A DNA stretch of 64,000 bases from CAZFHA01 sp964518595 (GTDB taxonomy: Bacteria > Bacillota > Clostridia > Saccharofermentanales > Saccharofermentanaceae). Shown here piece by piece: positions 8,447 to 16,571 of this stretch. The stretch lies in the NCBI GenBank assembly GCA_964518595.1, contig CAZFHA010000001.1:124001-188000 (forward strand), in the 5' to 3' direction. A model generated the notes under the pieces. The model worked only from the letters and a program-made list of their open reading frames with translations. It ran no database searches and was not told the origin of the DNA. Position numbers and translations under genes: made by a program. Each line of letters begins with the position of its first letter. The stretch's first letter is position 1.

Positions 8447-9919
8447 TCACCTCGTTACCGGACGTTGCCGGTGATAGTCAGTTACTCGTTGGAATGCCGC
8501 TGCCGCACCTACAATGGTCTGCTCCTGATTATGTCCACCAATAAGCTGAAGACCTACCGGAAGACCATTATCAGACAATCCGCAGGGAATCGAAGCCGCA
8601 GGCAGCCCAGCTATATTAATCAGGGCTGTGCAAATATCGCCTAAATACATCTTGAGTGGGTCCACCAAACTCTCACCCAGACGCGGTGCTGTAGTGGGGG
8701 TTGTAGGCCCAATAATTAAGTCATAGTTCTCAAAGGCACTGGAAAAAGAGTCTTTGATGAGTGACTTAGCTTGCAAAGCTTTCTTGTAGTAGGCATCATA
8801 ATAGCCCGAAGACAACACAAAATTCCCCAGCATGATCCGGCGCTTAGCTTCAAAGCCAAAACCTTCGCTGCGGGTCTTAAAGTAAATATCAAGCAGATCT
8901 TCTGCCTCTTTATTTCGGTAACCATATTTAATGCCGTCAAACCGCGCCAAATTAGAACAGGCTTCTGCTGAAGCAATGATGTAATAGGTCGGTATCGCAT
9001 ATTCCACTACAGGCATATGAAACCACTCTACCAGAGCGCCCTGTTCCTGCAAGGCTGTAATCGCCTCTTCTACTCTTGCCTTAACACCAGGTTCCAGACC
9101 TTCTCCAAAATATTCTTGAGGCACGCCAATTTTAAGCCCTTTAAGAGAAAAATTCTTAGCCGCTTCCAGATCTATATTTTCGGAAGGGATGCTAGTTTGA
9201 TCCCGCTCGTCTTGGCCACTTACCAGATTTAAAGCCGCAGCACAATCTAAAATATCTTTTCCCAACGGCCCAATCTGGTCTAGGGAAGAGGCATAGGCAA
9301 CAAGACCAAATCTTGAGACTTTACCATAGGTAGGCTTTAATCCGCTAACACCGCAAAAGGCACTGGGCTGACGAACAGATCCCCCCGTGTCAGAACCAAA
9401 AGTATAGAGAGCCATCCCTCCAGCTATCGCCGCTGCCGCTCCACCGGAAGAGCCGCCGGAGACATGCTCCGTATTCCATGGATTCTTGCAGGGTCCAAAA
9501 TAAGAGGTTTCGGTGGTAGAACCCATGGCAAACTCATCCATATTCAATTTGCCCACAATGACCCCTCCCGCCGCCTTGAGGCGTGAAACCATGGTTGCTG
9601 AATAGGGGGGTCTAAAGTTCTCCAGCATCTTAGAACCGCAGGTAGTAAGTTGTCCCTTTACACAAAGATTATCTTTTAGTGCTACAGGAACACCCGCCAA
9701 AGGCGAATCTATTACACCTTCATCAATAGCTTTTTGCACAGAATGCGCCTGCTCCATGGCATCCTCGGCAAAGATGTTGATAAAGCAATTATATTGTGAA
9801 TTTCTAGCTTCAATGGCCTCTAAAACAGCCTTAGTCAAAGTCGGACTTGTTGTTTTCTTTTGTTTAATTGCCTGACCAGCTTCCAAGGCTGTCAAGGAAA
9901 GTAATTGCTCTTTATCCAT
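8447..9919 (-). CDS. gatA: Asp/Glu-tRNA amidotransferase subunit A
   Basis: A 490-residue amidase-signature enzyme that releases ammonia from glutamine for GatB. The catalytic Ser-cisSer-Lys triad is visible: Lys82 in ALKDNLCV, Ser157 in SGGSSGGAAAA and the nucleophile Ser181 in GSDTGGSVRQPS. Length and order are normal for GatA. It lies 36 bases after gatC and abuts gatB, so the three subunits are translated from one message. Confidence 0.98.
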   Translation of the reverse strand: MDKEQLLSLTALEAGQAIKQKKTTSPTLTKAVLEAIEARNSQYNCFINIFAEDAMEQAHSVQKAIDEGVIDSPLAGVPVALKDNLCVKGQLTTCGSKMLENFRPPYSATMVSRLKAAGGVIVGKLNMDEFAMGSTTETSYFGPCKNPWNTEHVSGGSSGGAAAAIAGGMALYTFGSDTGGSVRQPSAFCGVSGLKPTYGKVSRFGLVAYASSLDQIGPLGKDILDCAAALNLVSGQDERDQTSIPSENIDLEAAKNFSLKGLKIGVPQEYFGEGLEPGVKARVEEAITALQEQGALVEWFHMPVVEYAIPTYYIIASAEACSNLARFDGIKYGYRNKEAEDLLDIYFKTRSEGFGFEAKRRIMLGNFVLSSGYYDAYYKKALQAKSLIKDSFSSAFENYDLIIGPTTPTTAPRLGESLVDPLKMYLGDICTALINIAGLPAASIPCGLSDNGLPVGLQLIGGHNQEQTIVGAAAAFQRVTDYHRQRPVTR

Positions 9920-9955
9920 AACCCAGATCTCTCTTTCTTAGCATCGCCTAAAAAC

Positions 9956-10243
9956 TTACTCCACTGTTTTAGGGACTTTAAAGGCACCGTCTTTTTGGTC
10001 GGGAGCATTAGCCAAAATGGCATCACGCTCATCTTGGTTCGTTACCTTGTCTTCGCGTAAAACATTAGTAATTTGAAAGGTATGGGATAGCGGCTCTACA
10101 GAGCTTGTATCCAACTCTTCCAATTTATTAATATACCCAAGAATATCACCTAAGTCTTTACTGGCTTGCTCCCGCTCTTTTGGGGATAAACGGATACGTC
10201 CCAGCTCTTCTAAATAAGAAATTAATTCCGCTGTAATCTCCAT
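9956..10243 (-). CDS. gatC: Asp/Glu-tRNA amidotransferase subunit C
   Basis: A 95-residue GatC, the small belt subunit that wraps GatA and GatB and stabilises the complex. Recognisable pieces are LEELGRIRLSPKE, DILGYINKLEELDTSSVEPL and, near the end, LREDKVTNQD and KDGAFKVPKTVE. It begins with a strong AAGGAGG ribosome site 12 bases after aspS, so it is clearly in an operon with the synthetase. Confidence 0.96.
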   Translation of the reverse strand: MEITAELISYLEELGRIRLSPKEREQASKDLGDILGYINKLEELDTSSVEPLSHTFQITNVLREDKVTNQDERDAILANAPDQKDGAFKVPKTVE

Positions 10244-10255
10244 TGTTCAGCCTCC

Positions 10256-11590
10256 TTATGGTTCTAAGCGATTCAAATCCCGAGGGAAAAGGGCACTGAA
10301 TCGGATATTATTATCATCAAACAACTTCATACAGAGTCTCTCCAGACCAAAGCCGAGACCGCCATGAGGAGGCATTCCATATTTATGAATCATCAAAAAG
10401 TTCTCAAACCCTTCTGGATCAAGTCCCTTAGCAATCATCTTATCCACTTGCTCTTGATAATCATGGATACGCTGCCCACCGGTAGTCACTTCCATTCCCC
10501 GGAACAATAAGTCAAAGGACAAAGTAAAACGATTGTCCTCCGGATCGTCCTTTGCATAAAAGGGTCGTTTTTTGGAGGGGTAATGGGTAACAAACACAAA
10601 GTCCTGATCATACTTCTCTTTAAAGTAGCGGCTGATAAGCTGCTCTTCAATGGGTTCAAGATCATAAGGATCCTTAATTTTATGGCCATATTCTGCCGCA
10701 ATCAGTTCTTTGGCATCTCTAAAGCGAACCATAGGTATCTTTTCGATAACAGGCAATTTCACACCCAGAACATCACACTCCCGGCTATACTCCCGCCGTA
10801 AGAGGTCAAAAACATAAATCAGACAGGCGGTCTCCATATCCATAATATCTGTAAAATTATGAATATAGCCCATCTCAAAATCAATACTGATGTATTCGTT
10901 TAGATGACGAACCGTGCTATGTTTCTCTGCCCTAAACACCGGACCAATTTCATAAACCCGCTCAAAAACACCTACCATAGTTTGTTTATAGAACTGAGGG
11001 CTCTGCGCTAAAAAGCCCTTTTTACCAAAATAATCCAGCCGGAATACATTGGTTCCACCCTCTGCATTCCCCCCTACGATCTTAGGTGTGCGGATATCGG
11101 TAAAATTATTCTTATCTAAAAATTCTCGAAAAGCTCTTACAATGGCTGACTGAATACGAAAGCGCGCCCGCATAGCACCTGTACGCAGAGTAATTGGGCG
11201 ATTATTCAAATCTGTATCTAGATTTATGCCTAACTTACGCTTAGAAAGGTTGATGGGAAAAGGTTCTGCCGGAAGAGACAGGATCTTAATAGCCGTGAGC
11301 TTAACTTCAACGCCACCAGGAGCTCTTGGTTCTTCGTGTGCTTCCCCACTAAATTCTGCGGTAGCCTCAGAGCAAAGTTGGTCAAAGGCGGTCTGGTCAC
11401 CATGAGCTTTATCCCAAACACACTGCACTAAGCCCGTAGGAATTCTTACGATTACAAAAGCAAACTCGCCCATATCACGGATATTGTGAACGGCGCCATG
11501 TAGCGTAGCTACCTGATGCTGATGTACAGATTCTAGTAAATTTTCATAGGTGGTAACCTTTAATGTATTTTCACCCGATGCATATTCCAT
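10256..11590 (-). CDS. aspS: Archaeal-type aspartyl-tRNA synthetase, probably non-discriminating
   Basis: A 444-residue class II synthetase. It lacks the roughly 100-residue GAD insertion of ordinary bacterial AspRS (about 590 residues) and matches the shorter archaeal/eukaryotic type. It has an N-terminal OB anticodon-binding domain (about 20-130), motif 2 around VYEIGPVFRAEKHSTVRHLNE and motif 3 in GGLGFGLERL. Co-transcription with gatCAB suggests it charges Asp onto tRNA(Asn) for conversion to Asn-tRNA. His35 in VHNIRDMG and the Pro in AEPFPI appear to match residues tied to relaxed tRNA choice in archaeal enzymes (from memory). I chose ATG 11590 because GAGAGGA precedes it; an upstream TTG at 11611 has no ribosome site. 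Confidence 0.93.
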   Translation of the reverse strand: MEYASGENTLKVTTYENLLESVHQHQVATLHGAVHNIRDMGEFAFVIVRIPTGLVQCVWDKAHGDQTAFDQLCSEATAEFSGEAHEEPRAPGGVEVKLTAIKILSLPAEPFPINLSKRKLGINLDTDLNNRPITLRTGAMRARFRIQSAIVRAFREFLDKNNFTDIRTPKIVGGNAEGGTNVFRLDYFGKKGFLAQSPQFYKQTMVGVFERVYEIGPVFRAEKHSTVRHLNEYISIDFEMGYIHNFTDIMDMETACLIYVFDLLRREYSRECDVLGVKLPVIEKIPMVRFRDAKELIAAEYGHKIKDPYDLEPIEEQLISRYFKEKYDQDFVFVTHYPSKKRPFYAKDDPEDNRFTLSFDLLFRGMEVTTGGQRIHDYQEQVDKMIAKGLDPEGFENFLMIHKYGMPPHGGLGFGLERLCMKLFDDNNIRFSALFPRDLNRLEP

Positions 11591-11654
11591 AGGCTTTATC
11601 CTCTCATTCAAACAATGCCGATTCTACTGATTCGGCAAGAAAATTACTCAAAAA

Positions 11655-11683
11655 ATTCTAACATGTAGCGGCATTTCATGCAA
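11655..11683 (-). promoter_or_regulatory. Candidate promoter of the aspS-gatCAB operon
   Basis: The minus strand reads TTGCAT (11683-11678), 17 bases, TAGAAT (11660-11655). The leader of about 60 bases contains an imperfect 8-bp hairpin (arms around GCCGATTC and GATTCGGC, loop TACT) just before the ribosome site. No T-box features were seen; the leader is too short for one. Confidence 0.5.
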
Positions 11684-11759
11684 GGCAATTTACAAGATAG
11701 CCTAGGACTACCATGCCCGGTTTCCTGAATTATCAATTAACCGGCCGAGCTTCTTTATG

Positions 11760-12446
11760 CTAAGAAAGATTCTCTTTTTGCTCGTGCTCTCCAGGAAAGT
11801 GGAGCCCGGCATTTTTATACTTGCTCACCGCATCCGCCGTCCTTGTCACACCCATCTTATGTAGGATGCTACGAATTTGAGTTTTAATCGTGTGCTCAGA
11901 CTTATTTAAACTTTTAGGTAGCTGAGAGCTTTTAACATCTTCCAACAAAAGTTGTAAAATTTCATTCTCTTGCTCTGTTAGAGACTTGGTAATATTTTCT
12001 TTTCGCAGTGTTGCGTAATAGTTAACCAAGATTCTGCGTGGATTGAATCCTCCCTGAGACCATTTAAGAATAGCCGGAAGTAAAAGCTCACCATCGCTCT
12101 TGGGTAAAAAATCTATCGCACCTGCGGCGGCAGCATCGGCAACATCTTTGCTCTCTTCCCTGCAGGTCAAAATAATCACATCTGTCTGTGGCGAAACCTC
12201 TCTTATGGCCAGAGTTGCCGATATTCCTGTTTGCCAGCGATGTTTCAAATCAATATCAACTAAAAATAAATCCGGGTGTTGTTCTTGCGCAACTTCGACA
12301 GCTTCTTGCTGGTTACTCGCTCTGCCAACTACTTCAATTCGCTCCGATCGACGTAGCAGGAGTGTCAGAGCTTCAATCCACATGGGCTGATCATCAAGAA
12401 TTGCCACCCTGTAACTAGACTTTACCAGAACAATCGCTCCTCTCAC
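11760..12446 (-). CDS. LuxR/NarL-type response regulator without a partner kinase nearby
   Basis: A 228-residue regulator. The receiver domain (about 12-125) carries the acidic pair in AILDDQP, the phospho-acceptor Asp in LFLVDIDL and the conserved Lys in FLPKSD. A LuxR-type helix-turn-helix follows (about 155-215; SLTEQENEILQLLLED, then SEHTIKTQIRSILHKMGV). It presumably binds DNA as a dimer after phosphorylation. No histidine kinase lies within several kilobases, so its partner is encoded elsewhere or its input is not a kinase. The start is unsettled: the assigned GTG has a weak ribosome site, while AGAGGAG lies a few codons inside. A dyad overlaps its promoter. Confidence 0.85.
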   Translation of the reverse strand: MRGAIVLVKSSYRVAILDDQPMWIEALTLLLRRSERIEVVGRASNQQEAVEVAQEQHPDLFLVDIDLKHRWQTGISATLAIREVSPQTDVIILTCREESKDVADAAAAGAIDFLPKSDGELLLPAILKWSQGGFNPRRILVNYYATLRKENITKSLTEQENEILQLLLEDVKSSQLPKSLNKSEHTIKTQIRSILHKMGVTRTADAVSKYKNAGLHFPGEHEQKENLS

Positions 12447-12501
12447 TAGTCCGTGCTTAAGGAAAGCTTCTTTTAACCAAAAGACCTGATTTTATATCAC
12501 A

Positions 12502-12534
12502 ATTATACCCAATCAGCAAAACAAATTGCTGATT
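12502..12534 (-). promoter_or_regulatory. Promoter with overlapping dyad in front of the orphan response regulator
   Basis: A TATAAT (12507-12502) on the minus strand lies 56 bases before the regulator start. Just upstream, covering the spacer and -35 area, is a perfect inverted repeat: AATCAGCAA (12511-12519), six bases, TTGCTGATT (12526-12534). There is no good -35 hexamer, which suits an activator-dependent or autoregulated promoter. Confidence 0.5.
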
Positions 12535-12571
12535 TTACTTTATGGAAGATTGTCCTATTATTCCGAGAACC

Positions 12572-12611
12572 AAGGGGAAAAAGAGGTTTTTTGAAGCCTC
12601 ATCTTCCCCTT
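12572..12611 (-). terminator. Hairpin downstream of the alcohol dehydrogenase gene
   Basis: A two-part stem (AAGGGGAA at 12572-12579 pairing with TTCCCCTT at 12604-12611, inner GAGG with CCTC) lies 18 bases past the alcohol dehydrogenase stop. On the minus strand a run of T follows the inner stem rather than the outer one, so termination is likely but not textbook. Confidence 0.5.
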
Positions 12612-12629
12612 ACTTTGCAGTCTCGTCTC

Positions 12630-13808
12630 TTATTTCTTAAGCATAAGATGGTAGATGTCAACAATATCTGCAGTAGATAATGGAACGTAGCTTCCCAGTT
12701 TAGCTCCCCCAGTGAGCCCTACATGTTCAGCTAAATAGGGTATATCTTCAGCCTTTCCACCCAGATCCTCTAAGCGAACAGGCAGACCGATAGATGTCCA
12801 AAATTTTTCTAAACGACCAATCCCCTCCAGAGCTGTTCTCTCGGGATCATGAAAATCCATATCACAAGAAAAGACCCGAGAAGCCAGTTGTGCTGAACGC
12901 ATGACATTATGCTTTAGGGTAAACTTCATCCAAGCAGGAAAAACCACTGCCAGTCCGGCTCCATGAGTAACGCCATACAGTGCAGAAAGCTCATGCTCAA
13001 TCATGTGGCTACTCCAATCTTGATCGCGCCCTACCCCTACCATATTATTGTGAGCAATCATACCTGCCCACATAATATTCGCTCTGGCTTCATAATTATT
13101 AGGATTCTTAATAGCTCTGGGAACCTCACGGATCATAGTTAAGAGAACGGCCTCACAAAGTCGGTCGGTAATCTCTACATCCTTCGTATTCGTAAAATAA
13201 CGTTCAAATACATGTGCCATAATATCCGCAGCACCGGCCGCTGTCTGAAAAGCAGGTAAGGTCTGGGTCAATTCCGGATTTAGAATTGAAAATACCGGAC
13301 GCATTAATTCTTCGGAGTAGCCACGCTTAAATCCACCCTCTTCCTTGGTGATAACCGTGCTCTCTGAACCTTCCGATCCGGCGGCAGCAATCGTTAGAAT
13401 TGTTCCTACCGGCAGGGTGCTCTGAGCCTGCGCTTTGCCAGAAAAGAAATCCCAAAAATCACCTTGATAGGGTACGCCTACACCGATGGCCTTAGCTGAG
13501 TCAATAGTAGAACCACCGCCTACAGCCAGAATGAAATCTACCTGTTCTTTACGGCAGAGGTCAATCCCCTCATAGACTTTACTGTCTACAGGGTTAGGCA
13601 GTACACCTCCAAGTTCAACCATTTCAATCTGAGCATTCTTTATAGACTTTTTCACGCGATCCAAGAGCCCTGACTTTATAACAGAGCCTCCGCCGTAGTG
13701 AACTAATACCTTATTGACTTTACACTCCTTTAAGAGATCTCCAACTTGATTCTCCGTTCCTTTGCCAAAAACAAACTTTGTCGGACTGTGAAAAACAAAA
13801 TTATTCAT
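12630..13808 (-). CDS. Iron-containing alcohol dehydrogenase (butanol-dehydrogenase type)
   Basis: A 392-residue group III (Fe-ADH) oxidoreductase of the BdhA/YqdH type, which typically reduces aldehydes to alcohols with NAD(P)H during fermentation. The nucleotide-binding part shows VLVHYGGGSVIKSGLLDRV and AVGGGSTIDSAKAIG. Metal ligands are expected in the Asp/His region AADIMAHVFERYF, MIEHELSALYGVTHGAGLA and the last His-containing stretch. ATG 13808 is chosen because MNNFVFHSPTKFVFG is the family N-terminus and a GGAGAAAGG site precedes it; the open frame extends 39 codons upstream, through the inverted repeat, without support. It stands alone between hairpins. Substrate is unknown. Confidence 0.92.
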   Translation of the reverse strand: MNNFVFHSPTKFVFGKGTENQVGDLLKECKVNKVLVHYGGGSVIKSGLLDRVKKSIKNAQIEMVELGGVLPNPVDSKVYEGIDLCRKEQVDFILAVGGGSTIDSAKAIGVGVPYQGDFWDFFSGKAQAQSTLPVGTILTIAAAGSEGSESTVITKEEGGFKRGYSEELMRPVFSILNPELTQTLPAFQTAAGAADIMAHVFERYFTNTKDVEITDRLCEAVLLTMIREVPRAIKNPNNYEARANIMWAGMIAHNNMVGVGRDQDWSSHMIEHELSALYGVTHGAGLAVVFPAWMKFTLKHNVMRSAQLASRVFSCDMDFHDPERTALEGIGRLEKFWTSIGLPVRLEDLGGKAEDIPYLAEHVGLTGGAKLGSYVPLSTADIVDIYHLMLKK

Positions 13809-13860
13809 TTCTACATCCTTTCTCCAGGCATAATCTAGAATTCTATGTCTCTCATGATGC

Positions 13861-13903
13861 AAAAAAATTGCAACTGCAAGACATATTGTCTCACAATTGC
13901 AAT
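13861..13903 (-). terminator. Long imperfect palindrome followed by T7, before the alcohol dehydrogenase gene
   Basis: A 37-bp near-palindrome (13867-13903; outer arms ATTGCAA and TTGCAAT, inner arms AGACA and TGTCT around TAT; 14 of 17 pairs match) is followed on the minus strand by seven T (13867-13861). This is the form of an intrinsic terminator for the PrsA-like gene, which ends 118 bases upstream. It also lies only 53 bases before the alcohol dehydrogenase start, where I could find no strong promoter of its own, so it may act as an attenuator or operator. Confidence 0.6.
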
Positions 13904-14021
13904 CGTAAGGAAAGACCAATTTCACTCTGCAACCCTTATAAGAGAACCACCAGTGAAACTAGAAGCTTCTGTCCTGAATGGATATGTCAGCAGCAGCTTC
14001 CCGCTAGAAGTATCGTTACGG

Positions 14022-15293
14022 TCAAGCAGCTGAACTTGTAGCGGCAGTCTCTGCGGCAGTAGATTCGGAAACAGTCTCCGCAGGCTTGTCTTCCGGAGCC
14101 GGAATGATCGGCACAAAAACTTCACCATCGATAGTAATATCAAATTGTTTGCTTGCTCTCTTCGCGTCAATCATGCCGTTTAAACGATCTTCTGCCAGAG
14201 ATGTCTTGGCATCTTCCATCCAGTCAGGCTGTGTGCCGATAAAATACATAATGTGAAATCCGTACATAGTCTGAACAATACCTTTATCTCCGGGTTTTCT
14301 GGCCGGGTCAAAACACCAGTCCTCAAACTCTTTGACCATTTGGTCTTTATTCACAACATATTCCGCTGACTCTGTCACCGTGCCGTCCGCCATTAATTCA
14401 TCACCAATCCGCACCATATCTTCTGCTGATGCGATTTGACCCAGAACTTCTTCTGCCTTAGCCTTAGCTTTGGCCATATCTTCCTCGGAAGCATCTTCCT
14501 GATTGGCAGCACCCTTTGGAGCAAGGAAGAGCATGTGACGTACTACAGGCAATTCTTCGTTCTTATAGTTGGCCTTATTCGTCTCATAAAAAGCTTTCAA
14601 CTCTTCATCACTAAAAGTAAAGCTGTCCATCAAAGCATAATAAATGTCGTTATTTGCCAAAAAGTAACGCTCAATTACAGGCGTTAAAGTATCAACTGTG
14701 GCTGTTTCACCGTAAGTAGAAGCTAAAAACTGATCTAAAGTGCCGCCCGCTTGTGCCGCATACTGCTCCATATTGGCGAACAAAGACGCAACTTGAAGTT
14801 TGCTATCCTCGGTAAGGGCTGTGATGGATTGCTCTTTCCCCAACGCCAACAGGATGTAAGTCTTCTGCAACATCGCCCTGGTAATGTCATGAATGTATTC
14901 GCCCCAAGTCAAACTCTCATAACCGGTCATAGTGCAAGCGGCTTCTAAATCAAGTCCTCCGGCAGCTAATGTGGGACCCACTGAACCATAGGCAACATAT
15001 TGCTGAAGCTGTTGATAATTCAGGTAATAATACAGGTCATATTCGGTTGCAGATATCTTATCCTTACCAATGCTAACTTCCTTGGGCGCAACGGAAGGCA
15101 AGGGCTTTGGTGGCTCTTGGGTAGTACCACCTGAATCAGTTGGAAGGCTGATTGTCGGTGCGGCGCTAGAAACTGAAGCAGAAGCTCCTGTTAGACTGTC
15201 AAACAAGGAACAAGAGGACAGGGCTACAGCACTAGAAACACCTAGGCTAAGGGTAAGTAATACAACCAGAGCTTTTTTAATGGCTTTATTCAT
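14022..15293 (-). CDS. PrsA-like foldase lipoprotein
   Basis: A 423-residue predicted lipoprotein: signal peptide MNKAIKKALVVLLTLSLGV and lipobox ALSSC, with the lipid-modified Cys near residue 28. It is followed by a SurA/PrsA-type helical chaperone segment (KDKISATEYDLYYYLNYQQL) and a parvulin-like region ending KPGDKGIVQTMYGFHIMYFIG, the usual signature of PpiC/rotamase domains. It most likely folds secreted proteins on the outer face of the membrane. It is a second, better conserved relative of the foldase at 3.1-4.8 kb. The tail is Ala/Ser/Thr-rich. An AAGGAG ribosome site precedes the ATG. Confidence 0.85.
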   Translation of the reverse strand: MNKAIKKALVVLLTLSLGVSSAVALSSCSLFDSLTGASASVSSAAPTISLPTDSGGTTQEPPKPLPSVAPKEVSIGKDKISATEYDLYYYLNYQQLQQYVAYGSVGPTLAAGGLDLEAACTMTGYESLTWGEYIHDITRAMLQKTYILLALGKEQSITALTEDSKLQVASLFANMEQYAAQAGGTLDQFLASTYGETATVDTLTPVIERYFLANNDIYYALMDSFTFSDEELKAFYETNKANYKNEELPVVRHMLFLAPKGAANQEDASEEDMAKAKAKAEEVLGQIASAEDMVRIGDELMADGTVTESAEYVVNKDQMVKEFEDWCFDPARKPGDKGIVQTMYGFHIMYFIGTQPDWMEDAKTSLAEDRLNGMIDAKRASKQFDITIDGEVFVPIIPAPEDKPAETVSESTAAETAATSSAA

Positions 15294-15392
15294 CAGATTC
15301 TCCTTCTAAAATCCTGCACGGAAACTGTAAGCACAGAAAACCTTTCTTCATTGCAGGCAAGAAAAATCTGCTGTACCCTTCTACTAAAAGGC

Positions 15393-15398
15393 ATTATA
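15393..15398 (-). promoter_or_regulatory. Candidate promoter (-10) of the PrsA-like lipoprotein gene
   Basis: The minus strand reads TGATATAAT, an almost perfect -10 box (15398-15393), with only a weak TTATCT 17 bases upstream. The leader would be about 90 bases. The 348-bp divergent gap 15294-15641 holds this site and the facing promoter at 15577; between them I see only A/T-rich sequence. Confidence 0.5.
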
Positions 15399-15576
15399 TC
15401 ATACTTATTTGCCCTAGATAATAAAAAAATAGCGGCAAAGACAAGGCAAAGGAAACGAATAATTGAAGTGGTTATCTGACTCAACCATAATTAAATGTTT
15501 TATTATAGTACCCGATCAATGCTCTGACCGGAAGTATTTTTGATTACCCGCAAGTAGTAGTCACAAAAATTAAAGC

Positions 15577-15606
15577 TTGGGTATGGGCTATTTTCTCTGG
15601 TAGAAT
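15577..15606 (+). promoter_or_regulatory. Candidate promoter of the flavoprotein-asparaginase genes
   Basis: TTGGGT (15577-15582), 18 bases, TAGAAT (15601-15606), 36 bases before the start codon, with GGGAGG as ribosome site. Confidence 0.5.
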
Positions 15607-15641
15607 AATAGTATCAGGCACTTGGCTTTGGGAGGTATTGT

Positions 15642-16571
15642 ATGACAAATGAAGAAGCAGCTCAATATTACAGCGAAAATCCCCTTGATATCGCTATTAT
15701 CGGTGGTGGACCGGCTGGTCTTTCTGCCGCCATTAACGGTCGGGTTCGCGGCCGAAGCACAGCTATCATTTCCGTAGCTTATGAAAATAGTCCACTCTTC
15801 AAAGCGCAAGTAGTGGATAATATGCCCGGCCATCCGGCCATCTCCGGAGCTAACCTGCTGGAACTCTATACGGCACATGCCCTAACCTTGGGCGCATACA
15901 TTTTTAAGGGGACTGCACTTTTAATTAATGCGACTACAGATTCTGAAGGTCGCCCGCTTTTTCAGATTGCTTATGATACCAATTTTCTCCAAGCCAAGAC
16001 CTTAATATTGGCAACTGGAGTGGCCGTAGGGAAACCCTACCAAGGTGAAGATCTTTTTCTGGGACGTGGCGTGAGCTACTGTGCCACTTGTGATGGCATG
16101 TTATATCGGGGTAAGACAGTTGCCGTTATTGCCAAATCCAAAGAAGCGGTGGAAGAGGCTATTCATCTTCAAAAAATTGGTTGCAAGGTAATTCTGTTCG
16201 TAAATCCTAATGATCTGCTTCGTTGGGATATTACTTTACCGGAAAACTTCTTCGAAGCGGTACGAAAAGAGCAACGCTTTCAGATTGAAGGCCAGGATAC
16301 GGTAGAGTTCCTACTTGCCGATGGAGATCGGATTCCTTTAAGTGGCGTCTTTATTCTTCGCCCAACCATCGCCCCTTCAACCTTATTAAATGGCTTGGCT
16401 CTCGAGGGTCCGTTCATCCAAACAGATCGCTCCCAAAGCACCAATATTCCGGGAGTTTTCGCCGCCGGAGATTGTACCGGCAAACCTTTACAAATCGCTA
16501 AAGCAGTAGGAGAAGGCTTAATAGCAGCTCTGTCTTCCGATGCCTTCATTAGCGCTCAGGAGAAGATATGA
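15642..16571 (+). CDS. Thioredoxin-reductase-like flavoprotein lacking an NADPH site (possible ferredoxin-linked type)
   Basis: A 309-residue protein with thioredoxin reductase architecture. The FAD-binding GGGPAGLSAA is at residues 21-30, the redox-active CATCDG has Cys147 and Cys150, and the second FAD motif is VFAAGDCTGKPLQIAKAVGEG near the end. The pyridine-nucleotide domain is degenerate: where NADPH enzymes have GGGxSAxEEA this protein has AVIAKSKEAVEEA (161-173), and the usual HRRxxxR is absent (ILFVNPNDLLRW instead). Clostridial enzymes of this kind have been described as ferredoxin-dependent flavin thioredoxin reductases. By analogy I infer ferredoxin as electron donor and thioredoxin as target. 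The last four bases overlap the asparaginase start (ATGA). Confidence 0.82.
   Translation: MTNEEAAQYYSENPLDIAIIGGGPAGLSAAINGRVRGRSTAIISVAYENSPLFKAQVVDNMPGHPAISGANLLELYTAHALTLGAYIFKGTALLINATTDSEGRPLFQIAYDTNFLQAKTLILATGVAVGKPYQGEDLFLGRGVSYCATCDGMLYRGKTVAVIAKSKEAVEEAIHLQKIGCKVILFVNPNDLLRWDITLPENFFEAVRKEQRFQIEGQDTVEFLLADGDRIPLSGVFILRPTIAPSTLLNGLALEGPFIQTDRSQSTNIPGVFAAGDCTGKPLQIAKAVGEGLIAALSSDAFISAQEKI

Noticed and set aside
11591..11660. T-box leader before aspS
   Set aside because: The leader is only about 60 bases and shows no T-box sequence or antiterminator alternatives.
13826..13925. Rex operator or start extension for the alcohol dehydrogenase
   Set aside because: The palindrome does not fit TTGTTAN6TAACAA, and the extended reading frame runs through the hairpin and lacks a ribosome site.
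15293..15484. A 63-codon minus-strand frame with a hydrophobic start, whose stop overlaps the ATG of the PrsA-like gene
   Set aside because: It starts at TTG with no ribosome site, and the likely PrsA promoter (15393-15398) lies inside it. It is probably leader sequence.
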